64,000 nucleotides of DNA from Terrimesophilobacter sp038243605. GTDB taxonomy: Bacteria > Actinomycetota > Actinomycetes > Actinomycetales > Microbacteriaceae. Shown here one piece after another: positions 39,636 through 47,643 of this stretch. The stretch lies in contig JBBSQX010000004.1 in NCBI GenBank assembly GCA_038243605.1, positions 1 to 64,000 of the forward strand, written 5' to 3'. Every line of letters begins with the position of its first letter. Positions within the stretch are counted from its first letter, which is position 1. The notes under the pieces were generated by a model, which worked only from the letters and a program-made list of their open reading frames with translations, did no database searches and had not been told where the DNA came from. The position numbers were made by a program, and so were the translations under genes.

Positions 39636-39781
39636 TGTGACTGCGGCGGAGCGAATCAGGATTTATCTTCCAATTCGGCCTAGAACAGCAACAATTTGAA
39701 CGAATTCAAGGCTTTCACAGAGCCTTACAGGGGAGAAAAGGTCACCGGTCTCGGTGGGACTTCTCGGGATGTGGAGAACGA

Positions 39782-42304
39782 ATGTCGATCACCGTCGTCA
39801 AGCGCAACGGGCAGCGTGAGCCGTACGATGCCAACAAGATCAACCTCGCGATCGAGAAGGCCAGTGCTGGCCTCGACGAGAACATCACCTGGGTCACCCA
39901 GATCGCGAGTGAGCTTGAGTTGACGCTCTTTGATGGAATCTCCACACAGCAACTTGACGAAGCAGTCATCCAAGTCGCACTGCAGAACGTGAAAGACGAC
40001 CCGGAGTTCGACACCGTCGCCGCTCGGCTGCTGCTCAAGACGATTTACAAGCGCGTACTCGGCGACTACGAAGGCGACGCAGAGCTTCGCCGCCTGCACG
40101 TAGAGCACTTCGCTATGAACATCCACCGCGGCGTCGATGAGGGCCTTCTCGACACGAGGCTCGTCGAGATTTTCGATCTCGATCTGCTCGCCCGTACTCT
40201 TGAGCCGGCTCACGACGACCTTCTCAAGTACATTGGCGTCGTGACGCTCAACAACCGTTACGGCATCAAGGGTCGCAACGGGGACTCGCTCGAAGTGCCA
40301 CAGTACTTCTGGATGCGTATTGCCATGGGGCTTTCCCTTAACGAGGCAGATCCCAACGGCCAGGCCATCAAGTTCTACGAGAAAATGGCGAAACTCGAAT
40401 ACCTGGCGGCAGGCTCCACGCTCGTGAATGCGGGCACAAGCTACCCGCAGCTCGCGAACTGCTTCGTCATGGAGATGCAAGATGACATCGAGCACATCGC
40501 CAAGACCACGCGTGACGTCATGTGGCTTACGAAGGGCACCGGCGGCATCGGCCTCTCGGTGACCAAGCTGCGTGCGCAGGGTTCGCCCATCCGTTCGAAC
40601 AACACGACATCCACCGGCCCGATTCCGTTCATGCACACGATCGACTCTGTACTTCGTGCGGTGAGCCGTGGTGGCAAGAAGTTTGGTGCTCTGTGCTTCT
40701 ACATGGAGAACTGGCACATGGACTTTCCCGAGTTCCTCGACCTGCGGCAGAACTCGGGTGACCCCTACCGCCGCACCCGCACGGCGAACACCGCCGTGTG
40801 GATCAGCGATGAGTTCATGAAACGCGTGCAGAACGACGACGACTGGTACCTGTTCGACCCCCTCGAAGTCACCGACCTCAACGAGCTCTACGGCAAGGCA
40901 TTCTCTGAGCGTTACGCCGAGTATGTGGCCATGGCAGAGGCCGGCGAAATGCACATGTTCAAAAAGATGGGTGCGCGCGAACAGTTCAAGGCGATCCTGA
41001 TTTCGCTCTCCGCGTCAAGCCACCCGTGGCTCACCTGGAAAGACACGATCAACAACCGGGCGCTCAACAACAACACCGGTACGATCCACCTCTCCAACCT
41101 GTGCACCGAGATCACGCTCCCGCAGGATGAAGACAACGTGTCGGTGTGCAACCTCGCCTCTATCAACCTCTCGCAGCACCTCATCTACCCTTCGACTGAC
41201 TCAGGGCACGGCATCAACAAAGAACGCCCGACGATCGACTACGTGAAGATCGCCGAGAGCGCACGTATCGCCGTTCGCCAGCTCGACAATCTCATCGACA
41301 TCACTAAGTCGAGTGTCTCTGAGGCCGACTTCTCTAACCAGCAAAATCGCGCTGTGGGCCTTGGCGTAATGGGCTTCACCGACATCGTCGAGAAGCTTGG
41401 GCTTTGCTACGAGAGCGAAGAGTCTTACGACCTCATCGACGAGATCATGGAGCACGTCTCCTATGCTGCGATCGATGAATCGGCTGAGCTTGCGAAGGAG
41501 CGCGGTTCGTACCCGAACTTCGAAGGCTCCGGATGGTCGAAGGGAATGGTGCCCATTGACACCATCGCCACAACAGAGGCAGACCGCGGTATTCCGATCA
41601 AAGTAAACCGCACGACGCGTCTCGACTGGGATGCCATGCGCATCAAGGTGAAGGCCGGGATGCGCAATGCGACGCTCATGGCGATCGCGCCCACGGCATC
41701 CATTGGTCTCGTCGCGGGAACCACTCCAGGTTTCGACCCGCAGTTCACGCAGATCTTCAGCCGCTCGACCTCGAGCGGCAAGTTCCTTGAAGTGAACCGC
41801 AACCTCGTGAAAGACCTGCAGGAACTTGGCCTTTGGGGCAGCGTGCGCGAGTCGATCCTGCGCAGTCAGGGCGACGTTCAAGTCGTTGATGCCATCCCGG
41901 ACCACCTCAAAGAGGTGTACAAGACGAGTTTCCAGCTCTCTCCGTACGCATTCCTCGAGGTCGCCGCTCGGGCGCAGAAGTGGATTGATCAGGCGATTAG
42001 CCGCAACATGTACCTCGAAACGCGTGACCTTGGCGACATGATGGACATCTATTTCGGGGCGTGGGAGCGCGGCGTGAAAACGACGTATTACCTGCACATG
42101 AAGCCACGTCACCAGGCCGAGCAGTCCACCGTGAAGGTGAACAAGTCTGAAGGCCTTGGCACGAGCGAGAAGCGTGGGTTCGCGACAGCGAACGCCTCCA
42201 GCACGCCACCTGAGGCATCCGCGACACCAGCTCCCGCCGTGCGCAAGGGCTTCGGCTTCGGAGGGCTCTCTGCGGCCACAACCCCAGCCAAGGAAGGCGA
42301 GTAA
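39782..42304 (+). CDS. nrdA: Ribonucleoside-diphosphate reductase, alpha chain (class I)
   Basis: The 840-residue catalytic subunit reduces NDPs to dNDPs. An ATP-cone (MSITVVKRNGQREPYDANKI) occupies the first ~90 residues. Catalytic residues: Cys227 (ANCFV), Asn439/Cys441/Glu443 (LSNLCTEI) and Cys456 (VCNLASINL), and the radical-transfer tyrosines TTYYLHMKPR near residue 755. After about residue 775 the chain is a Ser/Ala/Pro linker ending ATTPAKEGE with no cysteine. The redox-active CxxC tail normally present in class I NrdA is instead encoded in a separate frame at 42307-42375. GTGGAGA precedes the ATG. Confidence 0.95.
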   Translation: MSITVVKRNGQREPYDANKINLAIEKASAGLDENITWVTQIASELELTLFDGISTQQLDEAVIQVALQNVKDDPEFDTVAARLLLKTIYKRVLGDYEGDAELRRLHVEHFAMNIHRGVDEGLLDTRLVEIFDLDLLARTLEPAHDDLLKYIGVVTLNNRYGIKGRNGDSLEVPQYFWMRIAMGLSLNEADPNGQAIKFYEKMAKLEYLAAGSTLVNAGTSYPQLANCFVMEMQDDIEHIAKTTRDVMWLTKGTGGIGLSVTKLRAQGSPIRSNNTTSTGPIPFMHTIDSVLRAVSRGGKKFGALCFYMENWHMDFPEFLDLRQNSGDPYRRTRTANTAVWISDEFMKRVQNDDDWYLFDPLEVTDLNELYGKAFSERYAEYVAMAEAGEMHMFKKMGAREQFKAILISLSASSHPWLTWKDTINNRALNNNTGTIHLSNLCTEITLPQDEDNVSVCNLASINLSQHLIYPSTDSGHGINKERPTIDYVKIAESARIAVRQLDNLIDITKSSVSEADFSNQQNRAVGLGVMGFTDIVEKLGLCYESEESYDLIDEIMEHVSYAAIDESAELAKERGSYPNFEGSGWSKGMVPIDTIATTEADRGIPIKVNRTTRLDWDAMRIKVKAGMRNATLMAIAPTASIGLVAGTTPGFDPQFTQIFSRSTSSGKFLEVNRNLVKDLQELGLWGSVRESILRSQGDVQVVDAIPDHLKEVYKTSFQLSPYAFLEVAARAQKWIDQAISRNMYLETRDLGDMMDIYFGAWERGVKTTYYLHMKPRHQAEQSTVKVNKSEGLGTSEKRGFATANASSTPPEASATPAPAVRKGFGFGGLSAATTPAKEGE

Positions 42305-42306
42305 TC

Positions 42307-42375
42307 GTGAACGAAGATGAGTTCTTTGTGCCGGTAGACCCCATGGACGAGCTGCAGTGCGACAGCTGCCAGTAG
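42307..42375 (+). CDS. Detached C-terminal CxxC tail of ribonucleotide reductase alpha
   Basis: A 22-codon open frame, GTG start, in the -1 frame relative to nrdA and starting 2 bp after its TAA. It encodes an acidic peptide ending VDPMDELQCDSCQ: the CxxC-Gln terminus that in class I NrdA shuttles electrons from thioredoxin to the active site. AAGGAAGG lies 9 nt before the GTG, so it could be translated as a peptide of its own. Alternatives are -1 frameshifting at the end of nrdA or a disabling frameshift mutation. It is shorter than normal gene-calling limits. Confidence 0.72.
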   Translation: MNEDEFFVPVDPMDELQCDSCQ

Positions 42376-42431
42376 GTATCGATTTACCGCGACAACTTGA
42401 TTAGCAGAAACAACAGAAGGAAGCGATCAAC

Positions 42432-43433
42432 ATGGCAGGAATTCTCGGTACTGGTGTGCAAGAAGGCCTGTTGCTCAAGCCGGTTAAGTACCAGTGGGCA
42501 ATGGACCTTTACGACCAAGCGGTAGCAAACACCTGGTTCCCCAATGAGATCCAGCTCGACCAGGACATCGCCGACTTCAAGAAGATGACAGATGAAGAGC
42601 GTCACGCGATCACGTTCCTCATGAGCTATTTCAACCCGAACGAGCTGCTCGTCAACAAGGCACTGGCGTTCGGTGTGTACCCGTACATCAACGCGGCGGA
42701 GTGCCACCTCTACCTTGCGAAGCAGATGTGGGAAGAAGCGAACCACTGCATGAGCTTCGAGTACGTGCTCGAGACGTTCCCCATTGACCGTGAGGCCGCC
42801 TACGGTTCGCACGTCAACGTACCCTCGATGGCGCGAAAAGAAGAGTTCCAGGTCAACTTCATTAAGCGGATGACCGAGCAAACACTCGACATCACCACGG
42901 TGGAGGGCAAGCAAGACTTCGTACGCAACCTCGTGGCGTACAACATCATCCTTGAAGGAATCTGGTTCTACTCCGGCTTCATGGTCGCGTTGAGCTTTCG
43001 CCAGCGCAACCTACTGCGCAACTTTGGTTCTCTGATGGACTGGGTGATTCGCGACGAGTCGTTGCACCTCAAGTTCGGCATCAACCTGATTCTCACGGTG
43101 CTGGAGGAGAACCCCGAGCTGCAGACTCCCGAATTCGCTGCTGAGATCAAGCAGATGATTCTGGATGCCGTCGAGATGGAAGAGGAATATAACCGCGACT
43201 TGCTGCCCAGCGGCATCCTTGGCCTGAACGCCACCTACATCAACCAGTACGTGAAGTATCTGGCTGACCGCCGCCTAGAGGAACTCGGTTTCGAGCCAGA
43301 GTACAAGGTGTCGAACCCGGCTAAGTGGATGGCGACAGCCAACGACACGTACGAGCTTGTGAACTTCTTCGAGTCGACGAACACCTCGTACGAGGCGAAC
43401 GCGAAGGCCGTCAGCAGCGCGAAGACGGGATAA
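42432..43433 (+). CDS. nrdB: Ribonucleoside-diphosphate reductase, beta chain (class Ic-like)
   Basis: The 333-residue radical-generating subunit. Metal ligands by spacing: Glu71, Glu102 and His105 (EEANH), Glu175 (ILEGIWFY), Glu209 and His212 (RDESLHLKF). The position four after His105, which holds the radical tyrosine in E. coli NrdB, is Phe109 (HCMSFEY), and the first carboxylate is Glu rather than Asp. Both changes, with identical residue spacing, characterise Chlamydia trachomatis class Ic enzymes that use a Mn/Fe cofactor instead of a tyrosyl radical. AGAAGGAAG is the ribosome binding site. The gene is in an operon with nrdA and the tail peptide. Confidence 0.95.
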   Translation: MAGILGTGVQEGLLLKPVKYQWAMDLYDQAVANTWFPNEIQLDQDIADFKKMTDEERHAITFLMSYFNPNELLVNKALAFGVYPYINAAECHLYLAKQMWEEANHCMSFEYVLETFPIDREAAYGSHVNVPSMARKEEFQVNFIKRMTEQTLDITTVEGKQDFVRNLVAYNIILEGIWFYSGFMVALSFRQRNLLRNFGSLMDWVIRDESLHLKFGINLILTVLEENPELQTPEFAAEIKQMILDAVEMEEEYNRDLLPSGILGLNATYINQYVKYLADRRLEELGFEPEYKVSNPAKWMATANDTYELVNFFESTNTSYEANAKAVSSAKTG

Positions 43434-43440
43434 GCGAACC

Positions 43441-43520
43441 GGTTCCTGAGGAGCTCACGCGGTGAGCGTTGGCCTACTCGTTCCCTGAAGGGCTCACGCG
43501 GTGAGCGTCTCGAAGGGAGC
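43441..43520. repeat. Two tandem REP-like palindromes
   Basis: GGTTCCTGAGGAGCTCACGCGGTGAGCG-type units occur twice: the inner palindrome GCTCACGCGGTGAGC is identical in both, the outer arms are TTCCTGAG/TTCCCTGAAG and CTCGAAGGGAG. They fill the gap between the convergent nrdB and hemQ genes and may also help terminate transcription. Confidence 0.8.
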
Positions 43521-43522
43521 CT

Positions 43523-44239
43523 TTAGTGCGACAGCGCCGCGACAAACTCGCCGAGTGCAACGCGCGGGCCCGTATAGAACGGCGTCTCTTCGCGCACGTG
43601 GCGTCGTGCCTCTACGGCCCGCAGCGTGCGCATGAGGTCGACAATACGGAGGAGGTCATCCGCTTCGAACGAGAGCAGCCACTCGTAGTCTCCGAGGGCG
43701 AACGCAGAGACCGTGTTGGCGAGAACATCTTTGTAGTCCCGCGCAGCGGCGCCGTGGTCGCGCAGCATCGTGCCGCGCTCCTCATCCGGCAGTAGGTACC
43801 AGTCGTAGCTGCGCACGAACGGGTAGACGCAGATGTAGCCGCGCGGATTCTCACCAGCGAGGAATGCAGGAACGTGGGCGCGGTTGAATTCGGATGCCCT
43901 GTGCGTACCCACCTGTGACCAGACTGGGTCGAGGTGCTCACCAAGCCCGCTCGCGAGCACGGCGCGGTAGGCGCGCTGCAGCGTCTCAACCTGTTCTGAC
44001 CACCACCACACCATGAGGTCGGCGTCGGCCCGGAATCCGGCAACGTCGTACCAGCCACGAACTCTGAGCCCGTCGATGTCGGCGAGTTCTTTCTCGAGGG
44101 CGGCGACGGCGGAACCGAGCTCGCCGCGTTCGCCAAGGTGGCGGCGGTCGAGGCGAAAGACCGAGTACATCGTGTAATTGGTCTGCGAGTTGATCTGGTC
44201 GGCGACCGTGCTGTGGTCGATGCGGGGTTCTGGGCTCAT
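43523..44239 (-). CDS. hemQ: Coproheme decarboxylase (HemQ, chlorite dismutase family)
   Basis: A 238-residue enzyme starting MSPEPRIDHSTVADQINSQT at 44239 (AGAAGGAG upstream). It converts coproheme to haem b by oxidative decarboxylation, the last step of the coproporphyrin-dependent pathway of Gram-positive bacteria. YTMYSVFRLD, RGWYDVAGFRADADLMVWWW, YICVYPFVRSYDWYLLP and the proximal-His segment LRDHGAAARDYKDVL are conserved HemQ features. The ferrochelatase gene is immediately upstream, consistent with a hem operon. Confidence 0.93.
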   Translation of the reverse strand: MSPEPRIDHSTVADQINSQTNYTMYSVFRLDRRHLGERGELGSAVAALEKELADIDGLRVRGWYDVAGFRADADLMVWWWSEQVETLQRAYRAVLASGLGEHLDPVWSQVGTHRASEFNRAHVPAFLAGENPRGYICVYPFVRSYDWYLLPDEERGTMLRDHGAAARDYKDVLANTVSAFALGDYEWLLSFEADDLLRIVDLMRTLRAVEARRHVREETPFYTGPRVALGEFVAALSH

Positions 44240-44289
44240 TTTTGTCTTACTCCTTCTGGTGATGTCTGGTGATGGCGGCGGGATGGTTG

Positions 44290-45654
44290 TCAGTGACCTT
44301 CTGTGGGGAACGCGAGCTCGTCGGCGGTGCTGCCAACAATGGGGATGCCGGTGACCTCGCCGTGGCGCATGCGGCAGCTTCCAGGTGGCGCAACATCGGG
44401 GAAGGCGCCCAATGCCCCCGCTGTCGTGGTGGGCGGATTCTCGCCACGCTCGCGGGCCGCGCGCTCCACCACGAGGTCGACGAGGCTGGCGACAAACTCT
44501 GACCGGATGCCAGCGGTCGCCGCGCGCACGGCGTCCACACCGAGCCCGCGTGCGGTCTCGAGCGCTTCGGTGTCGAGGTCGTAGATGACCTCCATGTGGT
44601 CGGAGATAAAGCCGATGGGGGCGATCACCACTCGGCTGATACCGCCGTTCGCGAGTTCTTTGAGGTGATCGTTGATGTCTGGTTCGAGCCACGGTGTGTG
44701 CGGGGCGCCCGAGCGGGAGCAATACGCGAGGGATGAGCTCACGATGATGCCATATCGTTCGCGGAGGGTTTCATCAATGGCGGCACGCACGTCTTCGTGC
44801 TGCTCACGATATCCGGGGCCCGTCACCGCGGAGGCCTCCTGCATTGTGTCGGGGATCGAATGTGTGACGTACACCACGTGCACGCGGTCGAGACCGCCCT
44901 GAAGGGATGCGGCGGCGTCAGAAATCGCGGCAACGTTGGCGTCGACGAAACCAGGGCTATTGAAGAATGGCCGCACGATGTCGATGTCGACGGCGTTGAA
45001 CCCACTCTCAATGAGTTCTGTGCGGGCTGACGCCAAATCTTCGCGGTACTGCCTGCTGCCCGAGTAGGAGGCGTAGGCGCTTGTGACGATAGTGAGTACG
45101 CGCTGTGCCCCGAAGGCGCTGGCATCACGCAGCGCGTCAACTGTGAACGGGTGCCAGTTGCGGTTACCCCAAATCACGGGCAGGTTGATGTTGCGTGCCC
45201 GCAGCTCAGTCGCAAGCGCGCGGCGGAGGGCAAGATTTTGCTCGTTGATGGGGCTCCGACCACCGAAGCCGTAGTAGTGCTCACCCACCTGTTCGAGGCG
45301 ATCATCGGGAATGTTCTTTCCCCGCACGACGTTGCGCAGGAACGGCATAACGTCTTCTGGTTTGTTCGGTCCGCCGAAGGACGCAAGAAGCAGCGCATCG
45401 TAGGGTTTTGCCGCGTCGGAGGAAGGGGAGGTATCGGAGGAAGAGGAGGCGGAGCCGGAAGAGGAGGCAGAGCCGGAAGCGGAGGCGGAGCTGGAAGAGG
45501 AGGCAGAGCCGGAAGCGGAGTCGGAGGAGGCGGAGTCGGAAGCGGAGTCGGAGTCGGAGTGCCCGGCGTGCAGAGTGGCCGCCGGTGTGGCGACCTGTTC
45601 TGGAGTCGGCTTGTCGGAAAGTGCGATCGAAGCGAGGGGCTGCTGCGCAAACAT
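44290..45654 (-). CDS. hemH: Coproporphyrin ferrochelatase with N-terminal Ser-rich insertion
   Basis: A 454-residue enzyme (start ATG 45654, MFAQQPLASIAL) that inserts Fe2+ into coproporphyrin III. The ferrochelatase domain begins about residue 84 (YDALLLASFGGP); NRNWHPF, VVYVTHSIPD, LAYCSRSGAPHTPWLEPDI and APIGFISDHMEVIYDLDTEA are conserved. Residues about 32-80 are an Asp/Ser/Ala/Gly low-complexity tract that normal ferrochelatases lack, encoded by a purine-rich repeat on the plus strand. Cysteines near residues 300 and 430 could serve a [2Fe-2S] cluster as in other actinobacterial enzymes; that is unverified. Confidence 0.92.
   Translation of the reverse strand: MFAQQPLASIALSDKPTPEQVATPAATLHAGHSDSDSASDSASSDSASGSASSSSSASASGSASSSGSASSSSDTSPSSDAAKPYDALLLASFGGPNKPEDVMPFLRNVVRGKNIPDDRLEQVGEHYYGFGGRSPINEQNLALRRALATELRARNINLPVIWGNRNWHPFTVDALRDASAFGAQRVLTIVTSAYASYSGSRQYREDLASARTELIESGFNAVDIDIVRPFFNSPGFVDANVAAISDAAASLQGGLDRVHVVYVTHSIPDTMQEASAVTGPGYREQHEDVRAAIDETLRERYGIIVSSSLAYCSRSGAPHTPWLEPDINDHLKELANGGISRVVIAPIGFISDHMEVIYDLDTEALETARGLGVDAVRAATAGIRSEFVASLVDLVVERAARERGENPPTTTAGALGAFPDVAPPGSCRMRHGEVTGIPIVGSTADELAFPTEGH
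45416..45560. repeat. GGA-rich microsatellite-like tract in hemH
   Basis: About 145 bp of 6 bp-periodic GGAGGCGGAGCCGGAAG-type sequence on the plus strand, encoding the Ser/Ala/Asp tract of the ferrochelatase on the minus strand. Units repeat in multiples of three, so length changes would keep the frame. Confidence 0.85.
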
Positions 45655-45702
45655 TATGCAGTGAGAACCTATCAATTTGGTGAGGAGAACAAGGCCAACA
45701 TA

Positions 45703-45730
45703 TCATCAGATGAAGTAGTTGATCTGATGA
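45703..45730. promoter_or_regulatory. 9 bp inverted repeat between hemH and the iron importer
   Basis: TCATCAGAT and ATCTGATGA are perfect reverse complements with a 10 bp spacer (centre-to-centre 19 bp), located in the 160 bp gap between divergent hemH and the ABC permease. The geometry suits a dimeric repressor. It does not match the IdeR/DtxR consensus. Confidence 0.5.
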
Positions 45731-45816
45731 ACTTTTGTCGCCTATTTTTCGCCTCACAGCGGCAGATCTGGCGTCATTCTTCGCGCCCAATTTACCCATT
45801 CCCTCTCAAAGGAAAC

Positions 45817-46827
45817 ATGATGATGTTGCGCCATCGTGGGCTCGTTTTCGGGCTGGCGAGCGCAGTTCTGCTGCTCGTCGCAGCAATCCTCAGCGTGTGC
45901 GTTGGGCTCGTGCAGCTGAACCCGGCAGATGTCGTGAGGGCAATACTTTCGCCCACCACTGCTGAACCACAGACCAGCGCAATCGTCTGGTCCATCCGGT
46001 TGCCGCGCATTCTCGTCGCGATCCTCGTGGGCGGGGCACTCGCCGCCGTCGGCGTCGTCATGCAGGCCGTCTTTCGCAATCCGCTCGCCGATCCGGGAAT
46101 CACTGGCGTCTCCGCGGGGGCAGCGGTGGGCGCGGTGGCCGGAATAACGCTTGGCCTCGCCGGTTCTCTCACCTGGGGTGTGCCCATTGCCGCGTTCGCG
46201 GGAAGCCTCCTTGTTGCGCTCATACTGCAGGCTGCAGTTCAGGCGACGCGGGGGAGCAGCCCGCACACACTCATTCTCGTCGGCGTCTCGATCAATGCCT
46301 TCGCGGGGGCCATCATCGCCATCCTTATCGCCAATGCGAGCGATGATGCGCTCGCGCGCGGTGCAGTGTTCTGGCTTGCAGGGGATCTCGACCTGCGCCA
46401 GTGGTTGCACGTTGCGATCGCCGCAGTGCCTATCTTTGCTGGCCTGCTGCTCATGCTGATGCACAGCAAAACGCTCGATGCGCTGCTGCTCGGTGATGAT
46501 GTGGCGGCGACCTCCGGATTCGACGTGCACCGTAGTCGGCTCATGCTGCTCTTGCTCGCCTCTGTTGTCACCGGCGCGGCGGTGGCGGTCTCCGGCATCA
46601 TCAGCTTCGTGGGCCTCGTCGTTCCCCACGCAGTGCGACTTGTCTTGGGAGCCAAGCACTCGCAGCTTCTTCCCGTGTCAATCCTGTGCGGAAGCCTCTT
46701 TCTCGTTCTCGCGGATACGGTGGGCCGCACCGCTTTCGGTGCTGCGGTTGTGCAGACGGGAGCCGTGTGTGCTCTCGTTGGCGCCCCAGTATTCCTCGGC
46801 ATGCTCCTTCTTCGGAGGCGCGCATGA
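45817..46827 (+). CDS. FecCD-family ABC transporter permease (iron/haem/cobalamin type)
   Basis: A 336-residue membrane protein starting MMMLRHRGLVFGLASAVLLL at 45817 (AAAGGAAAC upstream); the long upstream frame is a shadow over hemH. VWSIRLPRILVAILVGGALA, GVVMQAVFRNPLADPGITGV and SGIISFVGLVVPHAVRLVLG are signature blocks of FecCD/BtuC permeases, about ten helices. It presumably imports siderophore-iron, haem or cobalamin with the next two genes. The divergent ferrochelatase gene suggests iron or haem. The stop overlaps the ATPase start. Confidence 0.92.
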   Translation: MMMLRHRGLVFGLASAVLLLVAAILSVCVGLVQLNPADVVRAILSPTTAEPQTSAIVWSIRLPRILVAILVGGALAAVGVVMQAVFRNPLADPGITGVSAGAAVGAVAGITLGLAGSLTWGVPIAAFAGSLLVALILQAAVQATRGSSPHTLILVGVSINAFAGAIIAILIANASDDALARGAVFWLAGDLDLRQWLHVAIAAVPIFAGLLLMLMHSKTLDALLLGDDVAATSGFDVHRSRLMLLLLASVVTGAAVAVSGIISFVGLVVPHAVRLVLGAKHSQLLPVSILCGSLFLVLADTVGRTAFGAAVVQTGAVCALVGAPVFLGMLLLRRRA

Positions 46828-47639
46828 GAACTCTGGAGTTCGATGCCGTCGCGCCTCAGCGCGGCACGCGATCGTTGTTCTCGCCGCTGAGCGTGAGCCT
46901 TGCGCCAGGCACGTTTCTCGGAATCGTCGGCCCGAACGGCTCGGGCAAGTCGAGCCTGCTTTCTGCGGTGGCGCGCACGGGGGTGCGCTCGACTGGCAGC
47001 GTGCGCTTTGGCGGCAGAAGGATTGCGACCATGCGAAGCAGAGAGCGCGCATCGGTCATCGCGCTTATGACCCAAGATTCCTACGCTCCGAATGAACTCC
47101 GTGTGCTCGACATCGTGCGCGTCGGGGCACTTGCGGGGGTCACGGATGGCCGACAATCTGCGTCAGATCGTTCCCATCTGGCCCTCGAGCGGCTTGGTCT
47201 CCACGAACTCGCTTCCCACTCATACAGCACGCTCTCTGGCGGGCAACGGCAACTTGTGCAGGTGGCTCGCGTTCTCGCTCAGAATGCTCCCGTCATGCTC
47301 TTCGACGAGCCGACCTCTGCGCTTGACCTCCACCACCACCTCACAGTCATGCACGCGTTGAATGAGCGGGCGCTGGCGGGGCACATCCTGCTCATGACGA
47401 TGCATGATCTCAGTCAAGCATTGCGTTGGTCCACGCTCGTTGCCGTGATCTCTGACGATGTGCGGGTAGGCGCACCAGGCGATGTGCTCACGCCAGAGAC
47501 CATTCGACGTGTCTACGGGGTAGAGACAGAGAGCTTTCTTAGTCCCTCTGGCGCCCCCACTCTGGGTCTCGTGCGGCCTGACGGCTCTCACGGCGGCAAA
47601 AACGTGAACCTACCCCTCACCTCCGTTCTCAACAGTTAA
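46824..47639 (+). CDS. ABC transporter ATP-binding protein (FecE/BtuD type)
   Basis: A 271-residue ATPase; ATG 46824 overlaps the permease TGA. Walker A is GIVGPNGSGKSSLLSA, signature LSGGQRQLVQVARVLAQ, Walker B VMLFDEPTSALDLHHHLTVM, switch His in LLMTMHDLSQALRWS. It energises uptake through the preceding permease. A few bases separate it from the binding-protein gene, so the order is permease-ATPase-binding protein. Confidence 0.93.
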   Translation: MRTLEFDAVAPQRGTRSLFSPLSVSLAPGTFLGIVGPNGSGKSSLLSAVARTGVRSTGSVRFGGRRIATMRSRERASVIALMTQDSYAPNELRVLDIVRVGALAGVTDGRQSASDRSHLALERLGLHELASHSYSTLSGGQRQLVQVARVLAQNAPVMLFDEPTSALDLHHHLTVMHALNERALAGHILLMTMHDLSQALRWSTLVAVISDDVRVGAPGDVLTPETIRRVYGVETESFLSPSGAPTLGLVRPDGSHGGKNVNLPLTSVLNS

Positions 47640-47643
47640 GGAA

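Larger units (their letters stand above)
39430..39781. other. Control region between the MFS gene and nrdA
   Basis: About 350 bp without genes. It contains three DnaA-box-like 9-mers (39532-39582), two NrdR-box-like palindromes (39588-39635) and the nrdA leader with GTGGAGA before the ATG at 39782. No clear riboswitch fold is recognised. Confidence 0.7.

Noticed and set aside
42283..42306. A canonical -1 slippery heptamer at the end of nrdA.
   Set aside because: No X-XXY-YYZ heptamer is present before the TAA; independent initiation at the GTG with AAGGAAGG fits better, though non-canonical frameshifting cannot be excluded.
43434..43522. The repeats behind nrdB as a CRISPR array.
   Set aside because: Just two units, palindromic cores, no unique spacers of constant length and no cas genes anywhere in the window.
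45655..45816. Search for an IdeR/DtxR iron box before the iron importer.
   Set aside because: No 19-mer resembling TTAGGTTAGGCTAACCTAA was found; only the unrelated TCATCAGAT palindrome is clear.
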